DNA of 64,000 nt from Branchiostoma floridae (GCF_000003815.2 NC_049990.1:5407374-5471373); one strand, 5' to 3'; shown: positions 11,931-24,024, numbered from the stretch's first letter. The notes: generated by a model from the sequence alone, not told the origin. Numbers and translations are program-made.

Positions 11931-13339
11931 TGATGACGATACAAACACGAAGAAAGACTTGTCCTGCCCTTAGTGCTGAACTTAATGTTCTTAACTTTTT
12001 TTGTCAGAGATGATTGCATTACTCCTGACGACACACGGTCCACAGTAATCTTATTAACTTGCCTTTGTGGATGTCATCCGCGTACTCATGCGTTTTCACC
12101 TTTTGAAAATTTAAAAAAAATAAAAAATATGTTCTGTTAGAACCATAGACGAAGATTTACGACAAGCCCTTGAATCGTCAAAGACAAATACAAATGTCCA
12201 GTATTCTGTAACAAAACAATCCATCTACTGTAGAAAAAAGAAAATATTGTCTGTTTACCTTGCTTTGTGCACTGCAATCTTTTTTCACAACATTCCCGAT
12301 CACTTCTTTTTATTCGCTCGATTACACAGGCTAGGTTTAGGGTTTCGTTCATAAAATCAAGTCATGTTGGCCGGATACCATTACCACACGCTCTAAGTTT
12401 TACAAAGCTGAACCTATAATACATAAACCTTTAACGATATTACACAAGGCTGGAAGTGGAGATAGTAAAGAACCTTTATCCAATATGGAATAATATCGTG
12501 TAAGAATGATCACTCGGTGGATTGTATCTCTATATGGTAATGGCGTAGTGTAACAGAACTGTTCTAAAGAGATTACGTGATCAATTGTACAGTAAAGTCG
12601 CCTCTGAGCTACACGTAACTGTATCGGAGGAAATAGAACGGCTTAACCAGCACTTTTACAGCATTACAGGTACAGTTGAAAAGATTACAATCTGGTGTCT
12701 AGACGCCTTCGGGCTTAGGGAGCAGTGATTTTGTCAGAGGGGAAACTATCATTCTTTTTTACTGGACAGCAGGGCATTGCACAGCTAACCGCGAACGCGT
12801 AACTACTTTCTTTTACAACTAGCACTGGCAATAAACGAAGGAAGCTTACTGCTAGTATTATATGTTTTAAAGTGGATTTTAGACAGAAAGTGCTTTCCTA
12901 AACAGGATTTAGCCAATGTAGCAGTCACATAAAATTCATTACTTTATGAAACACTTGGTGAAAAGCTACGGTAATCTTGTCAAAAGGCTGTATAGAGGCC
13001 CGTTTGTGTGGTGGGGCTGTCTGCAGTTGTCGTCTGGTTTTGACCTGCCATCATGTATTGGCCACTCGCTTACCTATACCTAGGCCTGCTCCACACACGT
13101 AAACTCAACCTACAGACTCAACAGCAATCTTTGAATTCAGTCAAATAACTGTTTTACTCGATGGATCGCATCTCTATGGTAATGGGATATTGTAACGAAA
13201 CTGTTCTAAAGAAATTACGTGATCAATCGTACAGTAGAGTCGCCTCTGAGCTACACTTAACTGTATCGGAGAAAGTAGGACTTTTACAGCATTACAGGTA
13301 CAGTTGACAAGATTACAATCTGATGACGCACTTCGCTTT

Positions 13340-13460
13340 CGTCAGGTACACTGGAAACCCCCAAGCAGTGTTGTGGTAAATATCTAGCAGAAGGTATACA
13401 GGATACCCCCAAGCAGTGTTGTGGCAAATATCTAGTAGAGGCAAGAATTTGGCTTCACAG
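13340..13460. repeat. Short dispersed/tandem repeat, also at 39.1 kb
   Basis: CCCCCAAGCAGTGTTGTGG with AAATATCTAG occurs twice in tandem here. CAGGTACACTGAAAACCCCC and GGCAAATATCTTACAGG recur at 39100-39170. Confidence 0.75.
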
Positions 13461-13570
13461 CGGGTGCTCAGTGAAAGGAGTTTAATGGCTGTTCTAGTTT
13501 TCCGTATTCTATGCACTAAGGAGTTCCTACCCCTGACGACACGCAGTCCTCCAAAGGAGGTAGTGCCATT

Positions 13571-13942
13571 AGGCTATGTTGATTTGATTATATGGATGAC
13601 ATCCACGCGCCTTTTCAAAAATGATATAAAAAAGTTTTCAACTGTACTGTAGATCGTACAAAGCAGCTTCAAAATAAGCAAATATATGCCGTGGATTGTA
13701 AGAAGTGATATCGTCGGGAAACGTATACTACTGACATGCCATAGAATACTCCTATGGTCAAAGAACAAAATGAAGATCTATTGTTAGGTACATGGTATGT
13801 GCTCAGTCATGTGTTCAACCTTCCTGACCACTTAAATTTCAAATGAAGAAAACATTTTTGGGTCAATTTTTGTTATTTGTACGCTCGCATCAGTTTGGGG
13901 ATTCCCAGAGGATGTCATCATGTAATCAGATCAACATGGCCT
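13571..13942. mobile_element. MITE of the GATTATATGGATGACATCC family
   Basis: The left end is AGGCTATGTTGATTTGATTA with TATGGATGACATCC; the right end is the inverted form, GGATGTCATC to ATCAACATGGCCT. The interior shares TACAAAGCAGCTTCAAAAT with copies at 43.2, 44.8 and 46.2 kb. No open frame. Confidence 0.9.
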
Positions 13943-13984
13943 TATGAAGACAACTTTAATATTTTGCTCAAAACATTTTTTTAT

Positions 13985-14285
13985 TGTAAAGTTTATTGCA
14001 AATTCTTGCCCGTGGGCTAATTGCAGGTAACATGAGAGATTCAGACAAAGTAAAAATGATATCAAAGGTGTCTACTCGAGTCTAAAACTAGTAAAAGCTA
14101 ACTCTAGGTCCTGGGCTATTGGGTACGACTCCTTTTTCGAAGACAGTGGAAGACGAAAGATCCCACCTTTTCTATTATGTGTGGATTTTGTGAAGTTAGA
14201 AGGAGCATTGTTTTCTTTTTGTCGGTGAATGTTAAGAAGTTTGGATGGAATTTGGCGAACTCTTCAAACAGCTCTTTTCTAAACA
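13985..14285 (-). pseudogene. Retrotransposon ORF2 C-terminus and 3' UTR, minus strand
   Basis: From about 14280 down to a stop at 14116-14118 the minus strand reads RKELFEEFAKFHPNF, TMLLLTSQNPHIIEKVG and SFVFHCLRKRSRTQ. This is clearly the same family as the longer fragment at 48237-49010 (SKNPHIIKEVG, FVFHCLKRRSLTQ). Its 3' UTR also matches: CCTGCAATTAGCCCACGGGC followed by AATAAAC. It is heavily 5'-truncated. Confidence 0.9.
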
Positions 14286-14289
14286 GCTC

Positions 14290-14361
14290 TTTATTTGTAC
14301 GCTCACGTCAGTTTTTGGATTCCCAGAGGATGTCATCCGTATGATCAGATCAACATGGCCT
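14290..14361. mobile_element. Detached right end of the 13.57-kb MITE family
   Basis: Ends GGATTCCCAGAGGATGTCAT through AGATCAACATGGCCTTA, nearly identical to 13890-13944. The retrotransposon tail lies between the two right ends. Confidence 0.85.
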
Positions 14362-14394
14362 TAGCTTGTCCTTCACGCCACATCTCCTCCTTAG

Positions 14395-14850
14395 ACGTTC
14401 ACAGACCATGTCTTCTACAGACCGTAATGAGGTAGCTGACCTGGCGTGCAGGGTTCGAAACCCACGGAGACAAACGCCGTCATCTGTTAAATAGATTGGT
14501 CTGCTGTCACCAAAATCGAATTCAAGATTCAAGAAAGACATAAAGGGATCTATAAAGAAATCAATGGTAGAATTAATTGGACTCTTCCATTGATTTCGAT
14601 GTACGTACAGGGTTCGAAACCCGTGAAGACAAACACCATCATCTGTCAAATAGATCGGTCTGCTGTCGCCAAAGCCAATTTTAGATTAAAGATTCACATA
14701 AAAGATTCTATGAAGAAATCAATGGTAGATTTGATATTGGACTCTTGAATTGATTTCAGCGTGCAGGGTTCGAACCCCACTGATCTCGAGACAAACGCCG
14801 TCATCTGTCAAATACTAGTAGATTGGTCTGCTGTCGGCAAATCAATTCAA
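14395..14850. repeat. Three tandem ~157-bp units containing GGTTCGAAACC
   Basis: CAGGGTTCGAAACCC occurs near 14450, 14608 and 14764. Each is followed by GACAAACGCCGTCATCTGT and GATTGGTCTGCTGTC. The motif resembles a tRNA T-loop/B box, so the unit may descend from a SINE head, but no acceptor or D-arm pairing is evident. Confidence 0.85.
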
Positions 14851-15189
14851 GATTCCAGATGCAAAGAATAATTCCCAACAACGAAATACAACGGCGGATT
14901 CAATTAGATCCATAATACTAAACCAATTAGTATTTTGCTCTATGCATAAGATACCTAATATTGTATTGTGTTTCCCTCGTGTAAGACCAAGTGTCTGGTC
15001 TAAGTAAGTCGGCATTGTACGCTACAGAATTTAATAGTCCTTGTCTCAACTGTAGACCACTGACTTACTGGCTGTACGTGAATTGTTACTAAAAGGGTGT
15101 TTACAAGTGAACTATACTCATAAAAGTCGCAACCTACAACAAAATGAATTTTGTTTGCTTAGGTTAAAAATTAGAACACAGCTTTTACA

Positions 15190-15393
15190 CAGTAGAAGTA
15201 TCTCACAGCCGTTTACATACAAAGACACTACCAACGGCCCTTTTACCATGGTGCTACCATCATCTCCTGAGATGACTATATCGAACACAGGTTTTGCAAA
15301 TGACAACATCAGTGCGGTGACCCCGTTGACCTCTCCTGAGGTAGATGGATTGCAAATGGCGTCAGTGACCACCAGAAGCCACCTTCTGAAAAT
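15190..15393 (-). CDS. Possible isolated coding exon or relic (weak)
   Basis: On the minus strand, after an acceptor-like ATAGATTTTCAG, an open frame reads RWLLVVTDAICNPSTSGEVN, then VFDIVISGDDGSTMVKG and PLVVSLYVNG, and a GTGAGA donor-like site follows near 15212. The composition looks protein-like. The opposite strand is also open (132 codons, 15083-15481), so one of the two is a shadow. I recognise no family and find no partner exons. It could be a decayed exon or chance. Confidence 0.2.
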
Positions 15394-15481
15394 CTATGGC
15401 ACAGACAGGCAAAGATGTCTCCACTGGGAGCTAAAATTCGCGCCTTGGGGTCTCAGAACATGTCTGAAACATGAGTGTTAA

Positions 15482-16876
15482 AAGGGGTTGAGCATCGTTC
15501 GGACGAAGAGAAATAATTGAGTATTTGTCAGCTAATTTGTAACGCCGTCAGACACTTTTATTCTTAGACTCCGTGACCCAATTGCATTTTGATGAATCGC
15601 AGCAGCGATGGGTTTGAATCACATTAAACAGACGTGCCTTGATGAGAATCATTTTGTAGAGTCAGAGTCGTACTATCACAGAACATCATATTCAGACAAG
15701 AAACTGAAGATTTCATACCCCAGAGAATATTGAGCGTTTTCGTTGTTATAAAAAGCCACTTTATATATTGATTTGTACTTATAGGAATTAGTCAATTATG
15801 TTCCTTGTCTTGCCTTATTGTTTTTTGGTTCTTTTTGTATCAGTCAGGATCCGTGGCATTTCTTTGTACTTATTGTTTATTTCGTGTTACCTTTGAAATA
15901 AATAAGGTTTTGTGAAATTTATTCCTTTATCTATCATTCTACATTTCTTGATAAGTCTATCAATGATTTTTCTACCATCTTGCGTGACCAACTTTGGACC
16001 CGAGCCAAATCAGCCTTTTCATCCTGTCAGTCTCCAGTTACACCATTTTGTGCCTCACATCCTTCCACTCTACAATATTCAAATGACTACGAACACACAT
16101 CAAGACAAACAAAAGTGCAGACCTTTTACATGTAGGTGAAATAGAAATAGCCCCTACGACCACTGCGGTCACTGCAGCCTTAAGAGAGTGAAATTGAAGA
16201 TAAAAAATCTCCCTGAATTTGTTTCTCTAGAAATATATCTAGGAGCAAATTGCATGTACAGCATGTACTCTTTCGTTGACGTCGTTCTTATGAGGCTGTG
16301 TTGCAGTTAAAGCCCCATTCTCTGCATGCAATATCAAGGTCTATTTTCATGATGAAAAATTGATACTGATCGGTAACGTGAGATGATGGTGCTCGACCGA
16401 ATCAAAACAGTTTCATCTTTACTTCTACATCACCGGTTTCTGTTTCTCTGTTCGCGCGTGAAAGACTTAATCGTGCGTTAAAAGTGACATTTAGAAATCA
16501 GGTCATACGTTTCAAATATTCTAGTTAAAAGGATTCGAGAGCACCTTTTTATGGTCGCGTCCTCTAAAGGGTATCCTTGCCATGCTGAAAATGAATTCTC
16601 CATAAAATATCTTCATGGTACGTTAATCTCTGAAAGAGACTGGCTTTATTTCAGGTCAAGTGAACTTTTTGATAGCAAATCGATAGTAGAATATTCAGGG
16701 CAGAACAGACATGAAGTTAATTAGAACCTGTGCAATAGAGAGCACGGGCAATGGTATATACACAGGTCTACGTTTAATGTCTGAATAAGAAAAAGGTGAA
16801 ATGAAAAAAATAACAATTTGAATTACAACGTGGTTGAAGCAGAGAACATATTTCAAGAAGTCTGTCTTTCTTTAGT
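15482..16876. other. Intergenic, no gene seen
   Basis: AT-rich unique-looking sequence. The 75-codon frame at 15912 has no splice or domain support. Confidence 0.6.
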
Positions 16877-17012
16877 ACTCACTCACTCTTGTACTCATCG
16901 CCTATCCCTCACTCACTCATTCATTCATTCACTCACTCACTCACCCATTCACTCACTCACCCACTCAATCACTCAATTACCTACTCGCTCACCCACTCAC
17001 ACGCATATCAAC
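16877..17012. repeat. (ACTC/ATTC)n imperfect microsatellite
   Basis: Runs of CACTCACTCACTCATTCATT type over ~135 bp. The 66-codon frame with its LTHS.THSLTHS pattern is this repeat translated. Confidence 0.9.
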
Positions 17013-18125
17013 TTATGAACTCATTGGAATAATGGCAGCTAGTGTTATACCTGAACAATGACAATTTACACGAAGAGGCCGACATACCGGTTGTACGGTT
17101 TCTATCCTGATGATAGCTCTCTCAGCTTGTGTCCTACCACGTTAAGACCGACAGACCGTAAAACCTTTAATCAATACTTGCTATTCTGTCCCGGGTTATT
17201 ACACCATTAGGATGGGCAAGATCGATGGACATGAATCCAACGATATTGAATCTGATAGTTTTGATGTTGGACAAATGCATCAATCTTTTATAGAAATCCT
17301 GACATCTGATACTGGCAGCTGTTGTGCGCTGAAACTTACATAAGGAGTAGCGAAACGCAAAAGAAAACTTTAAGAATGTCTTAACTCACGCAAAGGTGTA
17401 ATATATAGACCCAGGAGAGGCGACCTGTGAAATGAATGTCGTCATTTTGTTTGCCATGCTCATTTTTCTTCTGTAATGGATGAGACGAAAGAGGTGATTA
17501 TTGAGTCTATGATTCTCTACCACAGCAAGCCATATAACTTAAGGTAGGGAGAAAGATGAAAGGAAAGAAAGAGTGACAAAGGAACAAGAAGAAGAGTTAT
17601 TGAGGAAATACAGAAATGAATTAATGGACTGAAAGGAACACAAAGCTAACGAGAAAGTCACTCCAACTGTCTTCAAGCAACTGGTGAAGGAACAAAGAGG
17701 AGAATGAGAAGGAGAAGAAAAAGAAGAGAGGGGAATTGAGGAATGACAGAGAGAAATGTTCAAATTAAGAGTAAGGAAAATGGAAAGTTGCTTTCACTTT
17801 AAGCTATGTCTTGATTAAGACTTCATAAGAAAGTCCTAAGACGAATGATCGTAGGACTCTGCTCCCTGTGTTTTTAATTAAAGTATATGGGATTATGTTT
17901 TCCCTATGGTAATGTGCAATCTCCGGCACCCAATCCCTCACGTCACGGGCTGAGTGTAAGTGAGTAATATACATATATCACTGCTGATTCATTATTTATA
18001 AAAAGAAATAACGGTTCTTGGTAGAAGTCAATATGCAGATGTTGGCACATTGACGCACCAAATTCTTAGTGTGATTTTTGGCACACAGACAGATTAGCTG
18101 AAGAGGCTCGGTGGGCATCACTCCA
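17013..18125. other. Intergenic; purine-rich tract 17540-17760
   Basis: No exon seen. A GA-rich tract (GAAAGGAAAGAAAGAGTGAC and similar) yields a low-complexity minus-strand frame that should be ignored. Confidence 0.6.
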
Positions 18126-18245
18126 TCATAAGGGAAAGTCGTGTAAAGTGCCTTTCCCAAGGGCACAACGTTGAGGAATGATGGGTATTAAACTCGGGAC
18201 CTTTTATATTCAATTCCGAGACCAACGTTCTGCTAGTTGCGACAC
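18126..18245 (-). mobile_element. tRNA-derived SINE, minus strand (degraded)
   Basis: GGAAAGTCGTGTAAAGTGCC and TTTCCCAAGGGCACAACG match the body of the SINE at 3722-3857. The tRNA-like B box is degraded to GAGTTTAATACCC on the minus strand. Confidence 0.75.
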
Positions 18246-18589
18246 TTATGACACCACGATTATGTATAAACGTTAAATGAATCGTAAGAAACATCAACTT
18301 TAGGTACGGTAACGGACTGCCAACTAAGTTACAGCAGGCATGTCGGATTTTCAGAGATATTTTTTCGGTCTATAAACATCCAAAGCTGCCCACATTAGTT
18401 TTCGTCGTCGGTAAACATGAAACAACCTCTTAAAACATAGGAGTCAAAAACCGTTTCAATGTGTTGAAAATAATGTCGTTGCAATCCTTCAAACGGTTGA
18501 GACTTTGAAATTTTATTTGAAAATCCATTAGCCATGTGCCCTAGGGAACGTCCAAACTTTTAGCAACTAAAAATAAAGATTTTTAGAAG

Positions 18590-19262
18590 CACTTTAAGCC
18601 TAAGATCAGCGTGTGTTTCAAGAGCAGATGTCTGACAACAACTTTTAAAACTTACTTTACAGATGCTGCAAAAGAGGCTTTACATGTGCTGCAAAGAGTG
18701 TCATTGATCGAAAAGCTTCAGAACTTTCAACAATGTAATAAAAAAGTTGTAGAAACAAAGCCTCGGATTTGAGCGTGTCCCAAGGACAAAACGTCTGATA
18801 ACAACGTTTAAACCTAATTTACAGATGCAGCAAAAGAGACTTTGCATATGCTACAAAGAGTTTCCTTTTGATCAAGAAGCTTCAGAACTTTCGCCAATGT
18901 AATAAAGAAGTTTCAGAAGCAAATTCTCGGCGTTTGTGCCAAGAACAGAACGTCTGACAACAAGTTTTAAAACCTACTTTACAGATGCTGCGAATGAGGC
19001 TTTGCATGTGCTACAAAGGTTGTCATTGATCGAAAAGCTTTAGAACTTTCAACATTGTAAGAAAGAAGGTTCAGAAGCAAAGCCTCAGCGTGTCTCCCAA
19101 GAACAGAACCTCGGACAACTTTTAAAACTTATTTTACAGATGTTGCGAAAGAGGCTTTGCATGTGCTACAAAGGTTGTCATTGATCGAAAAGCTTCAGAA
19201 CTTTCAACAACGTAATAAAGAAGTTTAAGAAGCAAAGCCTCGGATTTTCCGCGTGTCCCAAG
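18590..19262. repeat. Tandem repeat, ~160-bp unit, four copies
   Basis: TTACAGATGCTGC occurs near 18659, 18821, 18981 and 19136. Each unit also has TCATTGATCGAAAAGCTTCA and GTGTCCCAAG. No conserved frame. Confidence 0.9.
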
Positions 19263-19298
19263 GCGTCCATATCACAGAGGAAACCGAGCAGTGACTGA

Positions 19299-19935
19299 TG
19301 AGGTTAGGGGTGATCCAAACGTGCGCTGTTTGTAGAGGAACGGTGGAAATACACGCCGGAGGCTGGACAGATGGTATGATACACAGATAATATATACTTT
19401 CAACTGAACTGAACTTCCTTCGTATGTATTGAAAGTTGAAAGTCCAAATGAGACCAGTATGAAATCATAAGCCTCTACTAGGCTCTACAAGTCACTATAA
19501 AAATAGTGGAAATTGGACAAATATGGACAGCTAACATGTTAGACGAGCTAGCTGGGTCGCAAACCATACTCCTCGGCCTGCTAATTAACGCCTCTTACAT
19601 GTTATCTGACTATATTTGTTCAATTTCTACTGTTTTACAGCAACCTGTTGCTGTTTCAATCACTGGTTTCCAAGTCCTTCTGCAGCAACAGTTTCTTTCC
19701 CCGGGCAGCCAAATTATGGAACTCTCTTGACGACAACTGTTTCCCTCCTGTCTACAACTTATCAGCCTTCTAAACAAATGTCCATCGCTATCTCCTTGTA
19801 CAATTGCTTCCAACTTCTTTAAGTGGTCTAATGACCTTCCTTTGAACAATCCCGTTAAAAATGTGGAGCCTGGTAGAGGCTAAGAATTCCGTAAGGACCT
19901 CATAAGGACTTAAATATATACGCACCCCCCTTGTC
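19299..19935. mobile_element. MITE of the 32.2-kb family, with nested insertion
   Basis: The internal blocks AGTCACTATAAAAATAGTGG, GCAAACCATACTCCTCG and TGTTATCTGACTATATTTG, and the right end GCCTGGTAGAGGCTAAGAAT with ACTTAAATATATACGC, match the 32194-32487 element. It is larger because a reverse-transcriptase fragment is inserted (separate entry). Confidence 0.8.
19660..19850 (+). pseudogene. Reverse transcriptase C-terminal fragment nested in a MITE
   Basis: From 19693 the plus strand reads FFPRAAKLWNSLDDNCFPP and VYNLSAF, then a stop, then TNVHRYLL. The FFPR...WNSLP.......SAF...V..YL pattern is the usual C-terminus of non-LTR retrotransposon ORF2. The inserted piece begins just after the MITE block TTCAATTTCTACTG and ends before AGCCTGGTAGAGG. 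Confidence 0.75.
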
Positions 19936-20149
19936 CACCGACTGGAATGAACGAGCCATCCTTCAAACCTGTAACGTTTTCACTCTGATTCGTTCCAACA
20001 TGCGTCATTCAAGTACACGGAAATAGGAGACGTCAGGCACCATCAGTCAGTGCTACACACTCAAGAACCTGTCAGCAGTTTTCTACGGAGTGGGTGGAAA
20101 GAGACTGATGATAAAACTGTGTTTAGCTATCGGCTACATACGGTATATT
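19936..20149. other. No gene seen
   Basis: Short unique sequence between two element relics. Confidence 0.5.
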
Positions 20150-20530
20150 GATTCCTTTATTGCCATGCCCTTTAGCCCTATGTAGGGCTAGTCTTCCAGG
20201 GTCCGAAGTTCGAACAATAAAACATACATAACAGATCAAAAGAAACATGCAGTCATAGCACAAAATGTACAGATAGTAAGCTATTAACTGAACTTGAGAA
20301 CAAATGGCGGATTGTCTGTTTAAAGTGTGTGTGAAATAGTGGACAGGGATTTAATGTTTGGTGGTAGGGCATGCCATAGATTGATGGCACGGTAGAGAAA
20401 CGTTTTCTTTTTTGGCTTAGGTACTTCGAAACTGAAGGAATTGGATAACCTACATGTAGTTGAATCTGTGTGGATTGAACGGACAGGAACAATGGAACTG
20501 TAAATGTTATGGGGATCATTACTGACAAGT
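20150..20530 (-). pseudogene. Non-LTR retrotransposon 3' end, minus strand
   Basis: The minus strand reads FEVPKPKKKTFLYRAINLWH then ALPPNIKSLSTISHTL before a stop. This is the R...I.LWN.LP..I...S....F signature of an ORF2 C-terminus. Its 3' tail has CTAGCCCTACATAGGGC and GGCAATAAAGG. The 91-codon frame at 20253-20528 is a shifted shadow of it. Confidence 0.8.
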
Positions 20531-20559
20531 ATTATGGAGAAATAGTCAATGTGCTGTTC

Positions 20560-21690
20560 AAATAATCACTCTCCCGAGTCGAAATATGTGCGCTAGAAGT
20601 TGAACGTGACCATATGTTTTATATGAAAAATTGTTAAGATTAGGAGGGAGAAAAAATATCTATATTTACCATGTATGCCCTCTATCATATCACCGTTAAA
20701 AACGACGTACTTGACGAAAAAACTTTTCCTCTTCCAGTCAATCAGTCAAGCATGGCTAGAAGCGCAACCCGGCTTATCGGAGCTTACTCAGCAAGACTGT
20801 GGGTCGGCGTAATGGACAGAGCTGGGATCCGTGTCGGTTGTAGTGTAAGCTCCCATAAGCAGGCTTTCAAACCACGCACGGCCCCCGCTCTCATAAATCT
20901 CACCACACTCCTCCAACGGCTGTATAAAGTGGAGTAGTTTAATGCCAATAGGGGCTATTTTTCACTTTCCTGGGTCAAACTATGTGCGTTGGACTTAGCC
21001 ATATGTTTTGATATGAAAAATTGTAGAAAATAGGAAAACGTGACAGAAAGTAGAGTTCAGAGTTGGTAGAACTAGCCGTTTATCAGACATGACAGACATT
21101 TCAGGTCATGGGGTCAACGGAAGGGACTACTTATTTACAGGGAGGGATTGGTTTGTGTTCTGCCTGTTTGTGTTTTCGCAGATACTTTTTCCATACGCTC
21201 CCATAAGCAGGCTTTCAAACCACGCACGGCCCTCGCTCTCATAAATCTTACCACTATAGTCTACGTACGGGTCAATAGACGGTCCACCTCTTCCAACGGC
21301 TGTATAGAGTGGAGTGGTTTAATGCCAACAGGGGCTATTCTTCACTTTACTGGGTCGACATATGTGCGCTGGGCGTTGGACGTAGCCATATGTTTTGATA
21401 TGAAAAATTGTATAGAATACGAGAGAGAGAAAAATTTATTTAAAATAGAGGTCAATACATGGTCCACCTCTTCCAACGGCTGTATAAACTGGAGTAGTTA
21501 AATACCAACAGGGGCTATTCTTCACTTTCCTGGATCGACATATGTGCGCTGGGCGTTGGACTTAGCCATATGTTTTGATGTGAAAAACTGTTAAGACTAA
21601 CAGAGAGAGGAAACTTTAATTACCATGTCTGCCCTGTCTCATTTTTATGCGACATGTTGTAATGATTATTAACTACTTAATTACGTGTGC
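20560..21690. repeat. Degenerate tandem array (179- and 337-bp spacings)
   Basis: CCAACGGCTGTATA with GGGGCTATT and GCCATATGTTTTGATATGAA occurs near 20912, 21292 and 21471. CTCCCATAAGCAGGCTTTCA and ACCACGCACGGCCC occurs near 20860 and 21197. The two longest frames, starting at 20671 and 21148, are translations of the repeat. Confidence 0.85.
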
Positions 21691-21909
21691 GGTAATTGGG
21701 GTCTTATTTTCAGCGATACTAAAGGATTTTCCAGCAGGCCGTGACAGAACCAACCAGGCTTTTGAGTACCAAAACAGTTGACTTTGCAGGACACGTACAT
21801 GTCTGTCCTTCAAAATGGCCGACGTTAGAGATCCTGCGACGATCGCACGACCTATGTGACCGCTCCCTTAGTCTATAGCTAAGCTGTAATCTTTTGGCCC
21901 CTTGTCCAT

Positions 21910-22101
21910 TATACCCCCTCACATGTAGCGAAAATCGATTGGACGACGAGTCTGCGAGCTCTAAATTACGAAGAGGCATGACCCTGCTGCCGACGAAGAA
22001 ATGGCAGAGTTCCCCCCTTCCCGTCAGGGTCATGCCTCCTCGTAATTTAGAGCTCGCAGACTCGTCTTCCGATCGATTTCGCCTAATGTGAGGGGGGTAT
22101 A
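21910..22101. mobile_element. Foldback (palindromic MITE), 77-bp arms
   Basis: Starts ATACCCCCTCACATG and ends as the inverse, ATGTGAGGGGGGTAT. Arms 21910-21986 and 22025-22101 pair almost throughout, including GAGTCTGCGAGCTCTAAATT against AATTTAGAGCTCGCAGACTC. The loop is ~38 bp. A related half element is at 61450-61582. Confidence 0.95.
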
Positions 22102-23232
22102 ACAGATACTAGTCTTCCTAGATCATGACATCTCCTCACGTATCTGCACAGGTGTTGGGTCCAAGGCCAATGCCATTACGGCACATCATTGCCTCTAATG
22201 GCCAATTATGTCAAATGAAATGAATTTCTAATCTTCGAGAAGAATTAAGAATACTGTAACGTAGTGCTCGCCAACACAACCCATTTATAATTCAGGCCGC
22301 TACAAGAATAACATCTCCTTGTCTGTGCGGATAGAATGATGTTTGAGGACGTATTAAACCGGAGGACAGACACGTAGGCGTAAGGTCATATGTCGCCACA
22401 TGCAGCACTTTCCGTTTTGTCTCTGCCATTTCAACGCATTTGCTTTCGCTTGAGACATAGAGATCCATATTAAATAGTGCAAGAGAGACGGTTTCCATTT
22501 ATTCTACGCACTGGCCTTTTGAAGAACTTTGATCTGCTATGGCGCAGCGCCTTCTGAAACGTTTTTCACAGGCAGAAAGACAAAAGTTGGTTTTGTCACT
22601 GATCCGTCGTGTTTAACATGTGATTTTGACGGGGTAACTTTTTCAAGCAGGCTTCAAGAAAGAAGGAAGGAATGTTGTGACAGAACCAACCACCGGGAAG
22701 GTAACCAGACAGCTGAAATGTGAACGACACATGCATGACTATCGCAAAAATGCCCTCAATTTGCGATGATACAGCATTTGCCTAGATTCTTCTTTCTTCT
22801 TATTCTAATTGTAAAACTTGAGAACATCTGTTTCGCTACATGCAGCTCCAAATCTCTAAGCGCATATAGTATCATCATGGGTATGCAGTATGCAAGCAAG
22901 TTTGATTCGCCCGAGGTGAAAAGCAATAAATAAAGCGCCTTTTATAATGTACCGTGAGTAATCCCCACCGCGCTCCCACCCAAACACTGTCTTATCTACA
23001 TGTTAAGTTACTGTACCGGGATCCTCTCACCGCCTCCCTGCCAATAAAACAAGATAAGGGGATATCCCTCTCTCTAGCCTGGATGCCAGACTGTTTCCAG
23101 GGCCTATACAGCCCAACTCCTCAGCCCTAGGGCCAACATTGCCCCAAGGAAGTTCTACAGCATGCCCCCTGACTTAGAACCTGATAAACAATAGATATTA
23201 ACTTGAAAGTTCATCTGTGTTGGTAGAAGTCA
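22102..23232. other. Intergenic, no gene seen
   Basis: Unique-looking sequence. The 64-codon frame at 22529 has no splice or domain support. GTGACAGAACCAACCA occurs at 22677 and a close match near 21742. Confidence 0.5.
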
Positions 23233-23553
23233 TTCTTGAACTAGTTGAACTGTAAATACCTACACAAAAATTGGACTCACCCAAATGTTCGACTGAACAC
23301 CAGTCTTTGTCAAGGAATGAACAATTCACTGCTTAACAACCATCCCTGAACAGAGACGGTTGGCGCCATAGACTTCCTGTAACCTGTGAACCTATGATCC
23401 ACTGCTCATTGAGCCACGTGTTCTATCTGCATAACTAGGCGCCTCGGCAGCAGTGGATTGTTCATTCTTTTACAAAGACTGATGCTGTTCAGTCGAAAAT
23501 TTGGGCGAGTCCAATTTTTGTGCTGGAATTTACAGTTCAACTAGTTTAAGAAC
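23233..23553. mobile_element. MITE with ~100-bp inverted arms
   Basis: The left arm has CTTGAACTAGTTGAACTGTA, ACAAAAATTGGACTCACCC and TTCGACTGAACA. The right arm has the inverted GTTCAGTCGAAAATTTGGGC, GAGTCCAATTTTTGTG and TACAGTTCAACTAG. No frame. A deletion derivative is at 31020-31095. Confidence 0.95.
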
Positions 23554-24024
23554 GATATACATTGTATATAGATATTATTGACATCGGATCGGGGCCTAGT
23601 ATTCAGGCTACTCTCTCTCTCTATCCCTACACACCCCGGATCTGCATGGGGATCACGTAATCCTGGGGTAGGAGTTATGAAAACCAGCTGCCCGTAACAC
23701 CGATAGCGCCACCATCCTTACATCAACGTCATGAGACGCTGCGATACTCGCGAACCCTCGCGAAACCCTACCCTCCTGCCGTACAGGGTTATCAGTTATG
23801 GTGCGGAGTTGGAGCGCTCGCGGAATGGCAATCCGTCACCGGAGCGACAAGATGTACGGCAGGGCGCTTCCCCCGGGCCACAGATTAATAGATGGATTAT
23901 TGGTTTTTTGAGAGGAGTGTTGGCACCTGCTTTACTGATCTCTCCCCGCTTATGACGTCAAGGCCGCAGGCGATATAACGGATCGTCAGATGTTGTTACC
24001 TAAGCTAAATAAAAAATTAACTCG
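23554..24024. other. Intergenic, no gene seen
   Basis: Includes a moderately CpG-rich patch (23730-23880). The 74-codon frame there is not supported by splice sites. Confidence 0.5.

Larger units (their letters stand above)
9185..13320. repeat. Large tandem duplication (~2 kb, two copies plus a partial third)
   Basis: Copy A (about 9185-11285) and copy B (about 11323-13015) share long near-identical blocks: TTAGATCTGATCCTCATG with ACCTCTGGGGTATAATCAAT at the left, and roughly 1 kb at the right (10260-11275 versus 11990-13010, offset ~1735 bp). A partial third copy (GCATCTCTATGGTAATGGG onward) is at 13165-13320. Copy A is longer because of a MITE at 9370-9900. Inside each copy is a shorter ~200-bp subunit with AACATGAACAAAGCCGAAAG and CTGCCCTTGGTGCTGA. 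I see no conserved reading frame across copies. Confidence 0.9.

Noticed and set aside
14395-14850. Three tRNA-like GGTTCGAAACC motifs
   Set aside because: They are part of a 157-bp tandem unit with no cloverleaf around them.
17539-17763. Serine/proline-rich minus-strand frame
   Set aside because: Low-complexity translation of a purine-rich tract.
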